From positions 67,171 to 131,170 of the forward strand of contig NW_003125956.1 of the NCBI RefSeq assembly GCF_000003605.2: 64,000 nt of DNA. The letters run 5' to 3'. The notes below the pieces were generated by a model. It was not told where the DNA came from, did not search any database, and was given only the letters and a program-made list of their open reading frames with translations. This document shows, in pieces, positions 28,431 through 42,795 of the stretch (positions within the stretch are counted from its first letter, which is position 1; the number at the start of each line of letters is the position of its first letter). Position numbers and translations under genes: made by a program. The stretch comes from Saccoglossus kowalevskii. Its lineage: Eukaryota; Hemichordata; Enteropneusta; Harrimaniidae.

Positions 28431-31400
28431 TGACCAACACTAGGGTTTATTAATAGGCACACACTGACCAACACTAGGGTTTATTAATAGGCATACCCTG
28501 ACCAACACTAGGGTTTATTAATAGGCATACACTGACCAACACTAGGGTTTATTAATAGGCAGACACTGACCAACACTAGTGTCTATTAATAGGCAGACAC
28601 TGACCAATACTAGGGTTTATTAATAGGCATACACTGACAAACACTAGGGTTTATTAATAGGCACACACTGACCTATACTAGGGTTTATTAATAGACAGAC
28701 ACTGACCAACACTAGGGTTTATTAATAGGCATACACTGACCAACACTAGGGTTTATTAATAGGCACACACTGACCAACACTAGGGTTTATTAATAGACAG
28801 ACACTGACCAACACTAGGGTTTATTAATAGGCATACACTGACCAACACTAGGGTGTATTAATAGGCATACACTGACCTACACTAGGGATAATTAATAGGC
28901 ATACACTGACCAACACTAGGGTGTATTAATAGGCATACACTGACCTACACTAGGGTTTATTAATAGGCATACACTGACCAACACTAGGGTTTATTAATAG
29001 GCATACACTGACCAACACTAGGGTTTATTAATAGGCAGACACTGACCTATACTAGGGTTTATTAATAGGCATACGCTGACCAACACTAGGCTTTATTAAT
29101 AGGCATACACTGACCAACACTAGGGTTTATTAATAGGCATACACTGACCAACACTAGGGTTTATTAATAGGCACACACTGACCATCACTAGGGTTTATTA
29201 ATAGGCATACACTGACCAACACTAGGGTTTATTAATAGGCATACACTGACCAACACTAGTGTGTATTAATATGCATACACTGACCAACACTAGTGTTTAT
29301 TAATAGGCATACACTGACCAACACTAGGGATATTTAATAGGCATACACTGACCAACACTAGGGTTTATTAATAGGCACACACTGACCATCACTAGGGTTT
29401 ATTAATAGGCATACACTGACCAACACTAGGGTTTATTAATAGGCATACACTGACCAACACTAGTGTGTATTAATATGCATACACTGACCAACACTAGTGT
29501 TTATTAATAGGCATACACTGACCAACACTAGGGTTTATTAATAGGCATACACTGACCAACGCTAGGGTTTATTAATAGCCATACACTGACCAACACTAGG
29601 GTTTATTAATAGGCACACACTGACCAACACTAGGGTTTATTAATAGGCATACCCTGACCAACACTAGGGTTTATTAATAGGCATACACTGACCAACACTA
29701 GGGTTTATTAAAAGGCAGACACTGACCAACACTAGTGTCTATTAATAGGCAGACACTGACAAACACTAGGGTTTATTAATAGACACACACTGACCTATAC
29801 TAGGGTTTATTAATAGACAGACACTGACCAACACTAGGGTTTATTAATAGGCATACATTGGCCAACACTAGAGTTTATTAATAGGCATACACTGACCAAC
29901 ACTAGGGTCTATTAATTGGCAGACACTGACCAACACTAGGGTTTATTAATAGGCATACACTGACCAACACTAGGGTGTATTAATTGGCATACACTGACCT
30001 ACACTTGTTTTTATTAATAGGCATACACTGACCAACACTAGGGTTTATTAATAGGCATACACTGACCAACACTAGGGTTTATTAATAGGCATACACTGAC
30101 CAACACTAGGGTTTATTAATAGGCACACACTGACCAACACTAGGGTTTATTAATAGGCATACACTGACCAACACAAGGGTTTATTAATAGGCATACACTG
30201 ACCAACACTAGTGTCTATCAATAGGCATACACTGACCAACACTAGTGTTCATTAATATGCATACACTGACCAACAATAGGGTTTATTAATAGGCACAAAC
30301 TGACCAACACTAGGGTTTATTAATAGGCATACACTGACCAACACTAGGGTTTTTTAATAGGCATACACTGACCAACACTAGGGTTTATTAATAGGCAGAC
30401 ACTGACCAACACTAGGGTTTATTAATAGGCATACATTGACCAACACTAGGGTTTATTAGTAGGCATACACTGATCAACACTAGGGTCTATTAATAGGCAT
30501 ACACTGACCAACACTAGGGTTTATTAATAGACATACACTGACCAACACTAGTTTTTATTAATAGGCATACACTGACCAACACTAGGGTTTATTAATAGGC
30601 AGATACTGACCAACACTAGGGTTTATTAATAAACATACACTGACCAACACTAGTTTTTATTAATAGGCATACACTGACCAACACTAGTGTCTATTAATAG
30701 GCAAACACTGACCTATACTAGAGTTTATTAATAGGCACAAACTGACCAGCACTAGGGTTTATTAATTGGCATACACTGACCAACACTAGCGTTTATTAAT
30801 AGGCATACACTGACCAACACTAGCGTTTATTAATAGGCATACACTGACCTACACTAGGGTTTATTAATTGGCATACACTGACCAACACTAGCGTTTATTA
30901 ATAGGCATACACTGACCAACACTAGCGTTTATTAATAGGCATACACTGACCTACACTAGGGTTTATTAATAGGCATACACTGACCAACACTAGGCATTAT
31001 TAATAGGCATACACTGACCTTCACTAGGGTTTATTAATAGGCAGACACTAACCTATACTAGGGTTTATTAATAGGCATACACTGACCAACACTAGGGTTT
31101 TTTAATAGGCAGACACTGACCTATACTAGGGATTATTAATAGGCATACACTGACCAACACTAGTTTTTCTTAATAGGCATACACTGACCAACACTAGGGT
31201 ATATTAATAGGCAGACACTGACCAACACTAGGGTTTATTAATAGACATACACTGACCAACACTAGTTTTTATTAATAGGCATACACTGACCAACACTAGT
31301 GTCTATCAATAGGCAGACACTGACCTATACTAGGGTTTATTAATAGGCACAAACTGACCAACACTAGGGTTTATTAATAGGCACAAACTGACCAACACTA

Positions 31401-31660
31401 GGGTTTATTAATAGGCATACACTGACCAACACTAGGGTTTATTTATAGGCATACACTGACAAACACTAGCGTTTATTAATAGGCATACACTGACCAACAC
31501 TAGTGTCTATTAATAGGCAGACACTGACCAACACTAGGGTTTATTAATAGACAGACACTGACCAATACTAGTGTTTATTAATAGGTATACACTGATCAAC
31601 ACTATGGTTTATTAATAGACATAGACTGACCAACACTAGGGTTTATTAATATGCATACAC

Positions 31661-31684
31661 TAGTTTCTATTAATAGGCAGACAC
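31661..31684 (+). repeat. 24-bp deletion monomer, copy 4
   Basis: Same breakpoint and flanks. Private changes nearby are AATAGGTATACAC and CACTATGG in the two upstream units (about 31,583-31,605). Confidence 0.95.
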
Positions 31685-32999
31685 TGACCAACACTAGGGT
31701 TTATTAATAGGCACACACTGACCAACACTAGGGTTTGTTAATAGGCACACACTGACCAACACTAGGGTTTATTAATAGGCATACACTGACCAACACTAGG
31801 GTTTATTAATAGGCAGACACTGACCTATACTAGGGTTTATTAATAGACAGACACTGACCAACACTAGGGTTTATTAATAGGCATACATTGACCAACACTA
31901 GGGTTTATTAATAGGCATACACTGATCAACACTAGGGTCTATTAATAGGCAGACACTGACCAACAATAGGGTTTATTAATAGGCATACACTGACCAACAC
32001 AAGGGTTTATTAATAGGCAGACACTGACCTACACTAGAGTTTATTAATAGGCATACACTGACCAACACTAGGGTTTATTAATAGGCATACACTGACCAAC
32101 ACTAGGGTTTATTAATAGGCAGACACTGACCTATACTAGGGTTTATTAATAGGCATACACTGACCAACACTAGGGTTTATTAATAGGCAGACACTGATGT
32201 ATACTTGGGTTCATTAATAGGCATACACTGACCAACACTAGGTTTTATTAATAGGCATACACTGACCAACACTAGGGTTTATTAATAGGCAGACACTGAC
32301 CAACACTAGGGTTTATTAATAGACATACACTGACCAACACTTGTTTTTATTAATAGGCATACACTGACAAACACTAGTGTCTATTAATAGGCAGACACTG
32401 ACCTATACTAGGGTTTATTAATAGGCACAAACTGACCAACACTAGTTTTTATTAATAGGCATACACTGACCAACACTAGCGTTTTATTAATAGGCACAAA
32501 CTGACCAACACTAGGGTTTATTATTAGGCATACACTGACCAACACTAGCGTTTATTAATAGGCATACACTGACCAACACTAGCGTTTATTAATAAGCATA
32601 AACTGACCAAAACTAGTGTCTATTAATAGGCATACACTGACCAACACTAGGGTTTATTAATAGGCATACTCTGACCAACACTAGGGTTAATTAATAGGCA
32701 TACACTGACCAACACTAGGGTTTATTAATAGGCATACACTGACCAACACTAGTGTCTATCAATAGGCATACACTGACCAACACTTGTGTTCATTAATAGG
32801 CATACACTGACCAACACTAGGGTTTATTAATAGGCATACACTGACCAACACTAGGGTTTATTAATAGGCATACACTGACCAACACTAGGGTTTATTAATA
32901 GGCATACACTGACCAACACTAGGGTTTTTTTAATAGGCATACACTGACCAACACTAGGATTTATTAATAGGCAGACACTGACCAACACTAGTGTCTATT

Positions 33000-33540
33000 A
33001 ATAGGGAGACACTGACCAACACTAGGGTTTATTAATAGGCATACACTGACCAACACTAGGGTTTATTAATAGGCAGACACTGACCTATACTAGGGTTTAT
33101 TAATAGACAGACACTGACCAACACTAGGGTTTATTAATAGGCATACATTGACCAACACTAGGGTTTATTAATAGGCATACACTGATCAACACTAGGGTCT
33201 ATAAATAGGCAGACACTGACCAACACTAGGGTTTATTAATAGGCATACACTGACTAACACTAGGGTTTATTAATAGGCATACACTGACCTACACTAGAGT
33301 TTATTAATAGGCATACACTGACCAACACTAGGGTTTATTAATAGGCATACACTGACCAACACAAGGGTTTATTAATAGGCAGACACTGACCTATACTTGG
33401 GTTTACTAATAGGCATACACTGACCAACACTAGGGTTTATTAATAGGCAGACACTGATGTATACTTGGGTTTATTAATAGGCATACATTGACCAACACTA
33501 GTATTTATTAATAGGCATACACTGACCAACACTAGGGTTT
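33000..33540 (+). repeat. Long block A, partial copy 4
   Basis: Matches 6,540-7,080 at an offset of 26,460 bp, from ATAGGGAGAC through GACTAACAC, CCTACACTAGAG, CACAAGGG, TTTACTAATAGG, the GATGTATAC unit (33,456) and TAGTATTT. It then switches to a GACAAACAC block instead of the CACGAGGG unit. Confidence 0.85.
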
Positions 33541-33720
33541 ATTAATAGGCATACACTGACAAACACTAGGGTTTATTAATAGGCACAGACTGACCTATAC
33601 TAGGGTTTATTAATAGACAGACACTGACCAACACTAGGGTTTATTAATAGGCATACATTGACCAACACTAGAGTTTATTAATAGGCATACACTGACCAAC
33701 ACTAGGGTGTATTAATAGGC

Positions 33721-34695
33721 ATACACTGACCTACACTAGGGTGTATTAATAGGCATACACTGACCTACACTAGGGTTTATTAATAGGCATACTCTGACCA
33801 ACACTAGGGTTTATTAATAGGCATACACTGACCAACACTAGGGTTTATTAATAGGCAGACACTGACCTATACTAGGGTTTATTAATAGGCATACACTGAC
33901 CAACACTAGGCTTTATTAATAGGCATACACTGACCAACACTAGGGTTTATTAATAGGCATACACTGACCAACACTAGAGTTTATTAATAGGCACACACTG
34001 ACCAACACTAGGGTTTAATTATAGGCATACACTGACCAACACTAGTGTCTATTAATAGGCATACACTGACCAACACTAGTGTTTATTAATAGGCATACAC
34101 TGACCAATACTAGGGTTTATTAATAGGCATACACTGACCAACACTAGGGTTTATTAATAGCCATACACTGACCAACACTAGGGTTTATTAATAGGCACAC
34201 ACTGACCAACACTAGGGTTTATTAATAGGCATACACTGACCAACACTAGGGTTTATTAATAGGCATACACTGACCAACACTAGGGTTTATTAATAGGCAG
34301 ACACTGACCAACACTAGTGTCTATTAATAGGCAGACACTGAACAACACTAGGGTTTATTAATAGGCATACACTGACAAACACTAGGGTTTATTAATAGGC
34401 ACACACTGACCTATACTAGGGTTTATTAATAGACAGACACTGACCAACACTAGGGTTTATTAATTGGCATACACTGACCAACACTAGCGTTTATTAATAG
34501 GCATACACTGACCAACACTAGCGTTTATTAATAGGCATACACTGACCTACACTAGGGTTTATTAATAGGCATACACTGACCAACACCAGGCATTATTAAT
34601 AGGAATACACTGACCTTCACTAGTGTTTATTAATAGGCAGACACTAACCTATACTAGGGTTTATTAATAGGCATACACTGACCAACACTAGGGAT
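33721..34695 (+). repeat. Long block C, copy 2
   Basis: Offset exactly 14,400 bp from copy 1 (GGGTTTAATT at 34,011). Private changes include GAACAACAC (about 34,339) and CACCAGGC (about 34,585). Further, shorter copies of the same series carry GGGTTTAATT at 36,391 and 41,662, and the right half recurs at about 54,470-55,080. Confidence 0.9.
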
Positions 34696-37019
34696 TATTA
34701 ATAGGCATACACTGACCAACACTAGTTTTTCTTAATAGGCATACACTGACCAACACTAGGGTATATTAATAGGCAGAAACTAACCAACACTAGGGTTTAT
34801 TAATAGACATACACTGACCAACACTAGTTTTTATTAATAGGCATACACTGACAAACACTAGTGTCTATTAATAGGCAGACACTGACCTACACTAGGGTTA
34901 ATTAATAGGCACAAACTGACCAACACTAGGGTTTATTAATAGGCATACACTGACCAACACTAGCGTTTATTAATAGGCATACACTGACCAACACTAGCGT
35001 ATATTAATAAGCATAATCTGACCAAGACTAGTGTCTATTAATAGGCATACACTGACCAACACTAGGGTTTATTAATAGGCATACACTGACCAACACTAGG
35101 GTTAATTAATAGGCATACACTGACCAACACTAGGGTTTATTAATAGGCATACACTGACCAACACTAGTGTCTATCAATAGGCATACACTGACCAACACTA
35201 GTGTTTATTAATAGGCATACACTGACCAACACTAGGGTTTATTAATAGGCATACACTGACCAACACTAGGGTTTATTAATAGGCATACACTGACCAACAA
35301 TAGGGTTTATTAATAGGCACAAACTGACCAACACAAGGGTTTATTAATAGGCAGACACTGACCTATACTAGGGTTTATTAATAGGCACAAACTGACCAAC
35401 ACTAGGGTTTATTAATAGGCATACACTGACCAACACTAGGGTTTATTAATAGGCATACACTGACCGAAACTAGGGTTAATTAATAGGCATACACTGACCA
35501 ACACTAGGGTTTATTAATAGGCATACACTGACCAACACTAGTGTGTATTAATAGATATACACTGACCAACACTAGTGTGTATTAATAGGCATACACTGAC
35601 CAACACTAGTGTTTATTAATAGGCATACACTGACCAACACTAGGGTTTATTAATAGGCATATACTGACCAACGCTAGGGTTTATTAATAGCCATACACTG
35701 ACCAACACTAGGGTTTATTAATAGGCACACACTGACCAACACTAGGGTTTATTAATAGGCATACACTGACCAACACTAGGGTTTATTAATAGGCATACAC
35801 TGACCAACACTAGGGTTTATTAATAGGCAGACACTGACCAACACTAGTGTCTATTAATAGGCAGACACTGACCAACACTAGGGTTTATTAATAGGCATAC
35901 ACTGACAAACACTAGGGTTTATTAATAGGCACACACTGACCTATACTATGGTTTATTAATAGACAGACACTGACCAACACTAGGGTTTATTAATAGGCAT
36001 ACATTGACCAACACTAGAGTTTATTAATAGGCATACAGTGACCAACACTAGGGTGTATTAATTGGCAGACACTGACCAACACTAGGGTTTATTAATAGGC
36101 ATACACTGACCAACACTAGGGTGTATTAATAGGCATACACTGACCTACACTAGGGTTTATTAATAGGCATACTCTGACCAACACTAGGGTTTATTAATAG
36201 GCATACACTGACCAACACTAGGGTTTATTAATAGGCAGACACTGACCTATACTAGGGTTTATTAATAGGCATACACTGACCAACACTAGGCTTTATTAAT
36301 AGGCATACACTGACCAACACTAGGGTTTATTAATAGGCATACACTGACCAACACTAGAGTTTATTAATAGGCACACACTGACCAACACTAGGGTTTAATT
36401 ATAGGCATACACTGACCAACACTAGTGTCTATTAATAGGCATACACTGACCAACATTAGTGTTTATTAATAGGCATACACTGACCAATACTAGGGTTTAT
36501 TAATAGGCATACACTGACCAACACTAGGGTTTATTAATAGCCATACACTGACCAACACTAGGGTTTATTAATAGGCAGACACTGACCAAACACTAGTGTC
36601 TATTAATAGGCAGACACTGACCAACACTAGGGTTTATTAATAGGCATACACTGACAAACACTAGGGTTTATTAATAGGCACACACTGACCTATACTAGGG
36701 TTTATTAATAGACAGACACTGACCAACACTAGGGTTTATTAATTGGCATACACTGACCAACACTAGCGTTTATTAATAGGCATACACTGACCAACACTAG
36801 CGTTTATTAATAGGCATACACTGACCAACACTAGGGTGTATTAATAGGCATACACTAACCAACACTAGGGTTTATTAATAGGCAGACACTGACCTATACT
36901 AGGGTTTATTAATAGGCAGACACTGACCAACACTAGGGTTTATTAATAGGCATACATTGACCAACACTAGGGTTTATTAATAGGCATACACTGATCAACA
37001 CTAGGGTTTATTAATAGGC

Positions 37020-38670
37020 ATACACTGACCAACACTAGCGTTTATTAATAGGCATACACTGACCAACACTAGCGTTTATTAATAAGCATAAACTGACCAA
37101 CACTAGTGTCTATTAATAGGCATACACTGACCAACACTAGGGTTTATTAATAGGCATACACTGACCAACACTAGGGTTAATTAATAGGCATACACTGACC
37201 AACACTAGGGTTTATTAATAGGCATACACTGACCAACACTAGTGTCTATCAATAGGCATACACTGACCAACACTAGTGTTCATTAATATGCATACACTGA
37301 CCAACAATAGGGTTTATTAATAGGCACAAACTGACCAACACTAGGGTTTATTAATAGGCATACACTGACCAACACTAGGGTTTTTTAATAGGCATACACT
37401 GACCAACACTAGGGTTTATTAATAGGCAGACACTGACCAACACTAGTGTCTATTAATAGGGAGACACTGACCAACACTAGGGTTTATTAATAGGCAGACA
37501 CTGACCTATACTAGGGTTTATTAATAGACAGACACTGACCAACACTAGGGATTATTAATAGGCATACATTGACCAACACTAGGGTTTATTAATAGGCATA
37601 CACTGATCAACACTAGGGTCTATTAATAGGCAGACACTGACCACAACTAGGGTTTATTAATAGGCATACACTGACCAACACTAGGGTTTATTAATAGGCA
37701 TACACTGACCAACACTAGAGTTTATTAATAGGCATACACTGACCAACACAAGGGTTTATTAATAGGCAGACACTGAGCTATACTAGGGTTTATCAATAGG
37801 CATACACTGACCAACACTAGGGTTTATTAATAGGCAGACACTGATGTATACTTGGGTTTATTAATAGGCATACATTGACCAACACTAGTTTTTATTAATA
37901 GGCATACACTGACCAACACTAGGGTTTATTAATAGGCAGACACTGACCAACACGAGGGTTTATTAATAGACATACACTGACCAACACTAGTTTTTATTAA
38001 TAGGCATACACTGACCAACACTAGTGTCTTTTAATAGGCAGACACTGACCTATACTAGGGTTTATTAATAGGCACAAACTGACCAACACTAGGGTTTATT
38101 AATAGGCATACACTGACCAACACTAGGGTTTATTAATAGGCATACACTGACCGAAACTAGGATTAATTAATAGGCATACACTGACCAACACTAGGGTTTA
38201 TTAATAGGCATACACTGACCAACACTAGTGTGTATTAATAGGCATACACTGACCAACACTAGGGTTTATTAATAGGCATACACTGACAAACACTAGGGTT
38301 TATTAATAGGCACACACTGACCTATACTAGGGTTTATTAATAGACAGACACTGACCAACACTAGGGTTTATTAATAGGCATACATTGACCAACACTAGAG
38401 TTTATTAATAGGCATACACTGACCAACACTAGGGTCTATTAATTGGCAGACACTGACCAACACTAGGGTTTATTAATAGGCATACACTGACCAACACTAG
38501 GGTGTATTAATAGGCATACACTGACCTACACTAGGGTTTATTAATAGGCATACACTGACCAACACTAGGGTTTATTAATAGGCATACACTGACCAACACT
38601 AGGGTTTATTAATAGGCAGACACTGACCTATACTAGGGTTTATTAATAGGCATACACTGACCAACACTAG
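37020..38670 (+). repeat. Long block B, copy 3
   Basis: Lies about 5,775 bp before copy 2, with the same marker order (AATAAGCATAAAC, CTATCAATAGG, AACAATAGGG, GACCACAACTAG at 37,640, GATGTATAC at 37,844, CCGAAACTAGGATT). It has CATTGACC instead of CATTGAGC, AATATGCATAC instead of AATAGG before the AACAATAGGG unit, and a private CACTGAGCTATAC (about 37,773). It ends near 38,672 with a switch to the CTATCAATAGG series. Confidence 0.85.
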
Positions 38671-39031
38671 GGTTTATTAATAGGCATACACTGACCAACA
38701 CTAGTGTCTATCAATAGGCATACACTGACCAACACTAGTGTTCATTAATATGCATACACTGACCAACAATAGGGTTTATTAATAGGCACAAACTGACCAA
38801 CACTAGGGTTTATTAATAGGCAGACACTGACCAACACTTGGGTTTATTAATAGTCATACACTGACCAACACTAGTTTTTATTAATAGGCATACACTGACC
38901 AACACTAGGGTTTATTAATAGGCAGACACTGACCAACACTAGGGTTTATTAATAGGCATACACTGACCAACACTAGGGTTAATTAATAGGCATACACTGA
39001 CCAACACTAGGGTTTATTAATAGGCATACAC

Positions 39032-40289
39032 TGACCAACACTAGTGTCTATCAATAGGCATACACTGACCAACACTAGTGTTTATTAATAGGCATACACT
39101 GACCAACACTAGGGTTTATTAATAGGCATACACTGACCAACACTAGGGTTTATTAATAGGCATACACTGACCAACAATAGGGTTTATTAATAGGCACAAA
39201 CTGACCAACACTAGGGTTTATTAATAGGCATACACTGACCAACACTAGGGTTTATTAATAGGCATACATTGACCAACACTAGTTTTTATTAATAGGCATA
39301 CACTGACCAACACTAGGGTTTATTAATAGGCAGACACTGACCAACACGAGGGTTTATTAATAGACATACACTGACCAACACTAGTTTTTATTAATAGGCA
39401 TACACTGACCAACACTAGTGTCTTTTAATAGGCAGACACTGACCTATACTAGGGTTTATTAATAGGCACAAACTGACCAACACTAGGGTTTATTAATAGG
39501 CATACACTGACCAACACTAGGGTTTATTAATAGGCATACACTGACCGAAACTAGGGTTAATTAATAGGCATACACTGACCAACACTAGGGTTTATTAATA
39601 GGCATACACTGACCAACACTAGTGTGTATTAATAGGCATACACTGACCAACACTAGTGTGTATTAATAGGCATACACTGACCAACACTAGTGTTTATTAA
39701 TAGGCATACACTGACCAACACTAGGGTTTATTAATAGGCATATACTGACCAACGCTAGGGTTTATTAATAGCCATACACTGACCAACACTAGGGTTTATT
39801 AATAGGCACACACTGACCAACACTAGGGTTTATTAATAGGCATACACTGACCAACACTAGGGTTTATTAATAGGCATACACTGACCAACACTAGGGTTTA
39901 TTAATAGGCAGACACTGACCAACACTAGTGTCTATTAATAGGCAGACACTGACCAACACTAGGGTTTATTAATAGGCATACACTGACAAACACTAGGGTT
40001 TATTAATAGGCACACACTGACCTATACTATGGTTTATTAATAGACAGACACTGACCAACACTAGGGTTTATTAATAGGCATACATTGACCAACACTAGAG
40101 TTTATTAATAGGCATACAGTGACCAACACTAGGGTGTATTAATTGGCAGACACTGACCAACACTAGGGTTTATTAATAGGCATACACTGACCAACACTAG
40201 GGTGTATTAATAGGCATACACTGACCTACACTAGGGTTTATTAATAGGCATACTCTGACCAACACTAGGGTTTATGAATAGGCATACAC
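39032..40289 (+). repeat. 37-monomer tandem duplication, first unit
   Basis: A 1,258-bp unit running from the TAGTGTCTATCAATAGG monomer through CACGAGGG, CCGAAACTAG, the CATATAC/ACGCTAG/AGCCATAC trio, CATACAGTG and CATACTCTG. Direct duplication is shown by matching marker distances, for example CCGAAAC at 39,546 and 40,804. This copy has CACTATGG and CATACAGTG changes shared with 35.9-36.1 kb and with 430-545. Confidence 0.88.
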
Positions 40290-41480
40290 TGACCAACAAC
40301 TAGTGTCTATCAATAGGCATACACTGACCAACACTAGTGTTTATTAATAGGCATACACTGACCAACACTAGGGTTTATAATAGGCATACACTGACCAACA
40401 CTAGGGTTTATTAATAGGCATACACTGACCAACAATAGGGTTTATTAATAGGCACAAACTGACCAACACTAGGGTTTATTAATAGGCATACACTGACCAA
40501 CACTAGGGTTTATTAATAGGCATACATTGACCAACACTAGTTTTTATTATTAGGCATACACTGACCAACACTAGGGTTTATTAATAGGCAGACACTGACC
40601 AACACGAGGGTTTATTAATAGACATACACTGACCAACACTAGTTTTTATTAATAGGCATACACTGACCAACACTAGTGTCTTTTAATAGGCAGACACTGA
40701 CCTATACTAGGGTTTATTAATAGGCACAAACTGACCAACACTAGGGTTTATTAATAGGCATACACTGACCAACACTAGGGTTTATTAATAGGCATACACT
40801 GACCGAAACTAGGGTTAATTAATAGGCATACACTGACCAACACTAGGGTTTATTAATAGGCATACACTGACCAACACTAGTGTGTATTAATAGGCATACA
40901 CTGACCAACACTAGTGTGTATTAATAGGCATACACTGACCAACACTAGTGTTTATTAATAGGCATACACTGACCAACACTAGGGTTTATTAATAGGCATA
41001 TACTGACCAACGCTAGGGTTTATTAATAGGCATACACTGACCAACACTAGGGTTTATTAATAGGCATACACTGACCAACACTAGGGTTTATTAATAGGCA
41101 GACACTGACCAACACTAGTGTCTATTAATAGGCAGACACTGACCAACACTAGGGTTTATTAATAGGCATACACTGACAAACACTAGGGTTTATTAATAGG
41201 CACACACTGACCTATACTAGGGTTTATTAATAGACAGACACTGACCAACACTAGGGTTTATTAATAGGCATACATTGACCAACACTAGAGTTTATTAATA
41301 GGCATACACTGACCAACACTAGGGTGTATTAATTGGCAGACACTGACCAACACTAGGGTTTATTAATAGGCATACACTGACCAACACTAGGGTGTATTAA
41401 TAGGCATACACTGACCTACACTAGGGTTTATTAATAGGCATACTCTGACCAACACTAGGGTTTATTAATAGGCATACACT
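40290..41480 (+). repeat. 37-monomer tandem duplication, second unit
   Basis: Begins at a 35-bp junction monomer (CCAACAACTAGTG) and lacks two monomers after the ACGCTAG unit (near 41,020), where the usual AGCCATAC partner is absent. Downstream of that point the offset to the first unit is 1,190 bp (35 monomers) instead of 1,258. Confidence 0.87.
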
Positions 41481-42589
41481 GACCAACACTAGGGTTTATT
41501 AATAGGCAGACACTGACCTATACTAGGGTTTATTAATAGGCATACACTGACCAACACTAGGCTTTATTAATAGGCATACACTGACCAACACTAGGGTTTA
41601 TTAATAGGCATACACTGACCAACACTAGAGTTTATTAATAGGCACACACTGACCAACACTAGGGTTTAATTATAGGCATACACTGACCAACACTAGTGTC
41701 TATTAATAGGCATACACTGACCAACATTAGTGTTTATTAATAGGCATACACTGACCAATACTAGGGTTTATTAATAGGCATACACTGACCAACACTAGGG
41801 TTTATTAATAGCCATACACTGACCAACACTAGGGTTTATTAATAGGCACACACTGACCAACACTAGGGTTTATTAATAGGCATACACTGACCAACACTAG
41901 GGTTTATTAATAGGCATACACTGACCAACACTAGGGTTTATTAATAGGCAGACACTGACCAACACTAGTGTCTATTAATAGGCAGACACTGACCAACACT
42001 AGGGTTTATTAATAGGCATACACTGACAAACACTAGGGTTTATTAATAGGCACACACTGACCTATACTAGGGTTTATTAATAGACAGACACTGACCAACA
42101 CTAGGGTTTATTAATTGGCATACACTGACCAACACTAGCGTTTATTAATAGGCATACACTGACCAACACTAGCGTTTATTAATAGGCATACACTGACCTA
42201 CACTAGGGTTTATTAATAGGCATACACTGACCAACACTAGGCATTATTAATAGGAATACACTGACCTTCACTAGTGTTTATTAATAGGCAGACACTAACC
42301 TATACTAGGGTTTATTAATAGGCATACACTGACCAACACTAAGGTTTATTAATAGGCAGACACTGACCTATACTAGGGATTATTAATAGGCATACACTGA
42401 CCAACACTAGTTTTTCTTAATAGGCATACACTGACCAACACTAGGGTATATTAATAGGCAGAAACTGACCAACACTAGGGTTTATTAATAGACATACACT
42501 GACCAACACTAGTTTTTATTAATAGGCATAAACTGACCAACACTAGTGTCTATCAATAGGCAGACACTGACCTATACTAGGGTTTATTA

Positions 42590-42795
42590 ATAGCACAAAC
42601 TGACCAACACTAGGGTTTATTAATAGGCACAAACTGACCAACACTAGGGTTATTAATAGCATACACTGACCAACACTAGGGTTTATTTATAAGGCATACA
42701 CTGACGAACACTAGCGTTTATTATAGGCATACACTGACCAACACTAGCGTTTATAATAAGCATAAACTGACCAACACTAGTGTCTATAATAGGCA
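42590..42795. other. Cluster of small indels in the array
   Basis: Seven one-base length changes within six monomers: AATAGCACAAAC, GGGTTATTAATAGCATAC (two losses), TTTATAAGGCATAC (a gain), TTATTATAGGC, TTTATAATAAGC and TCTATAATAGGC, plus a private GACGAACAC. The net change is minus five bases, which accounts exactly for the 5,775-bp distance between block B copies 3 and 2 (170 monomers minus five). Indels are otherwise about one per several kilobases. It is either a local mutation burst at a recombination joint or a poorly polished assembly join. Confidence 0.9.
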
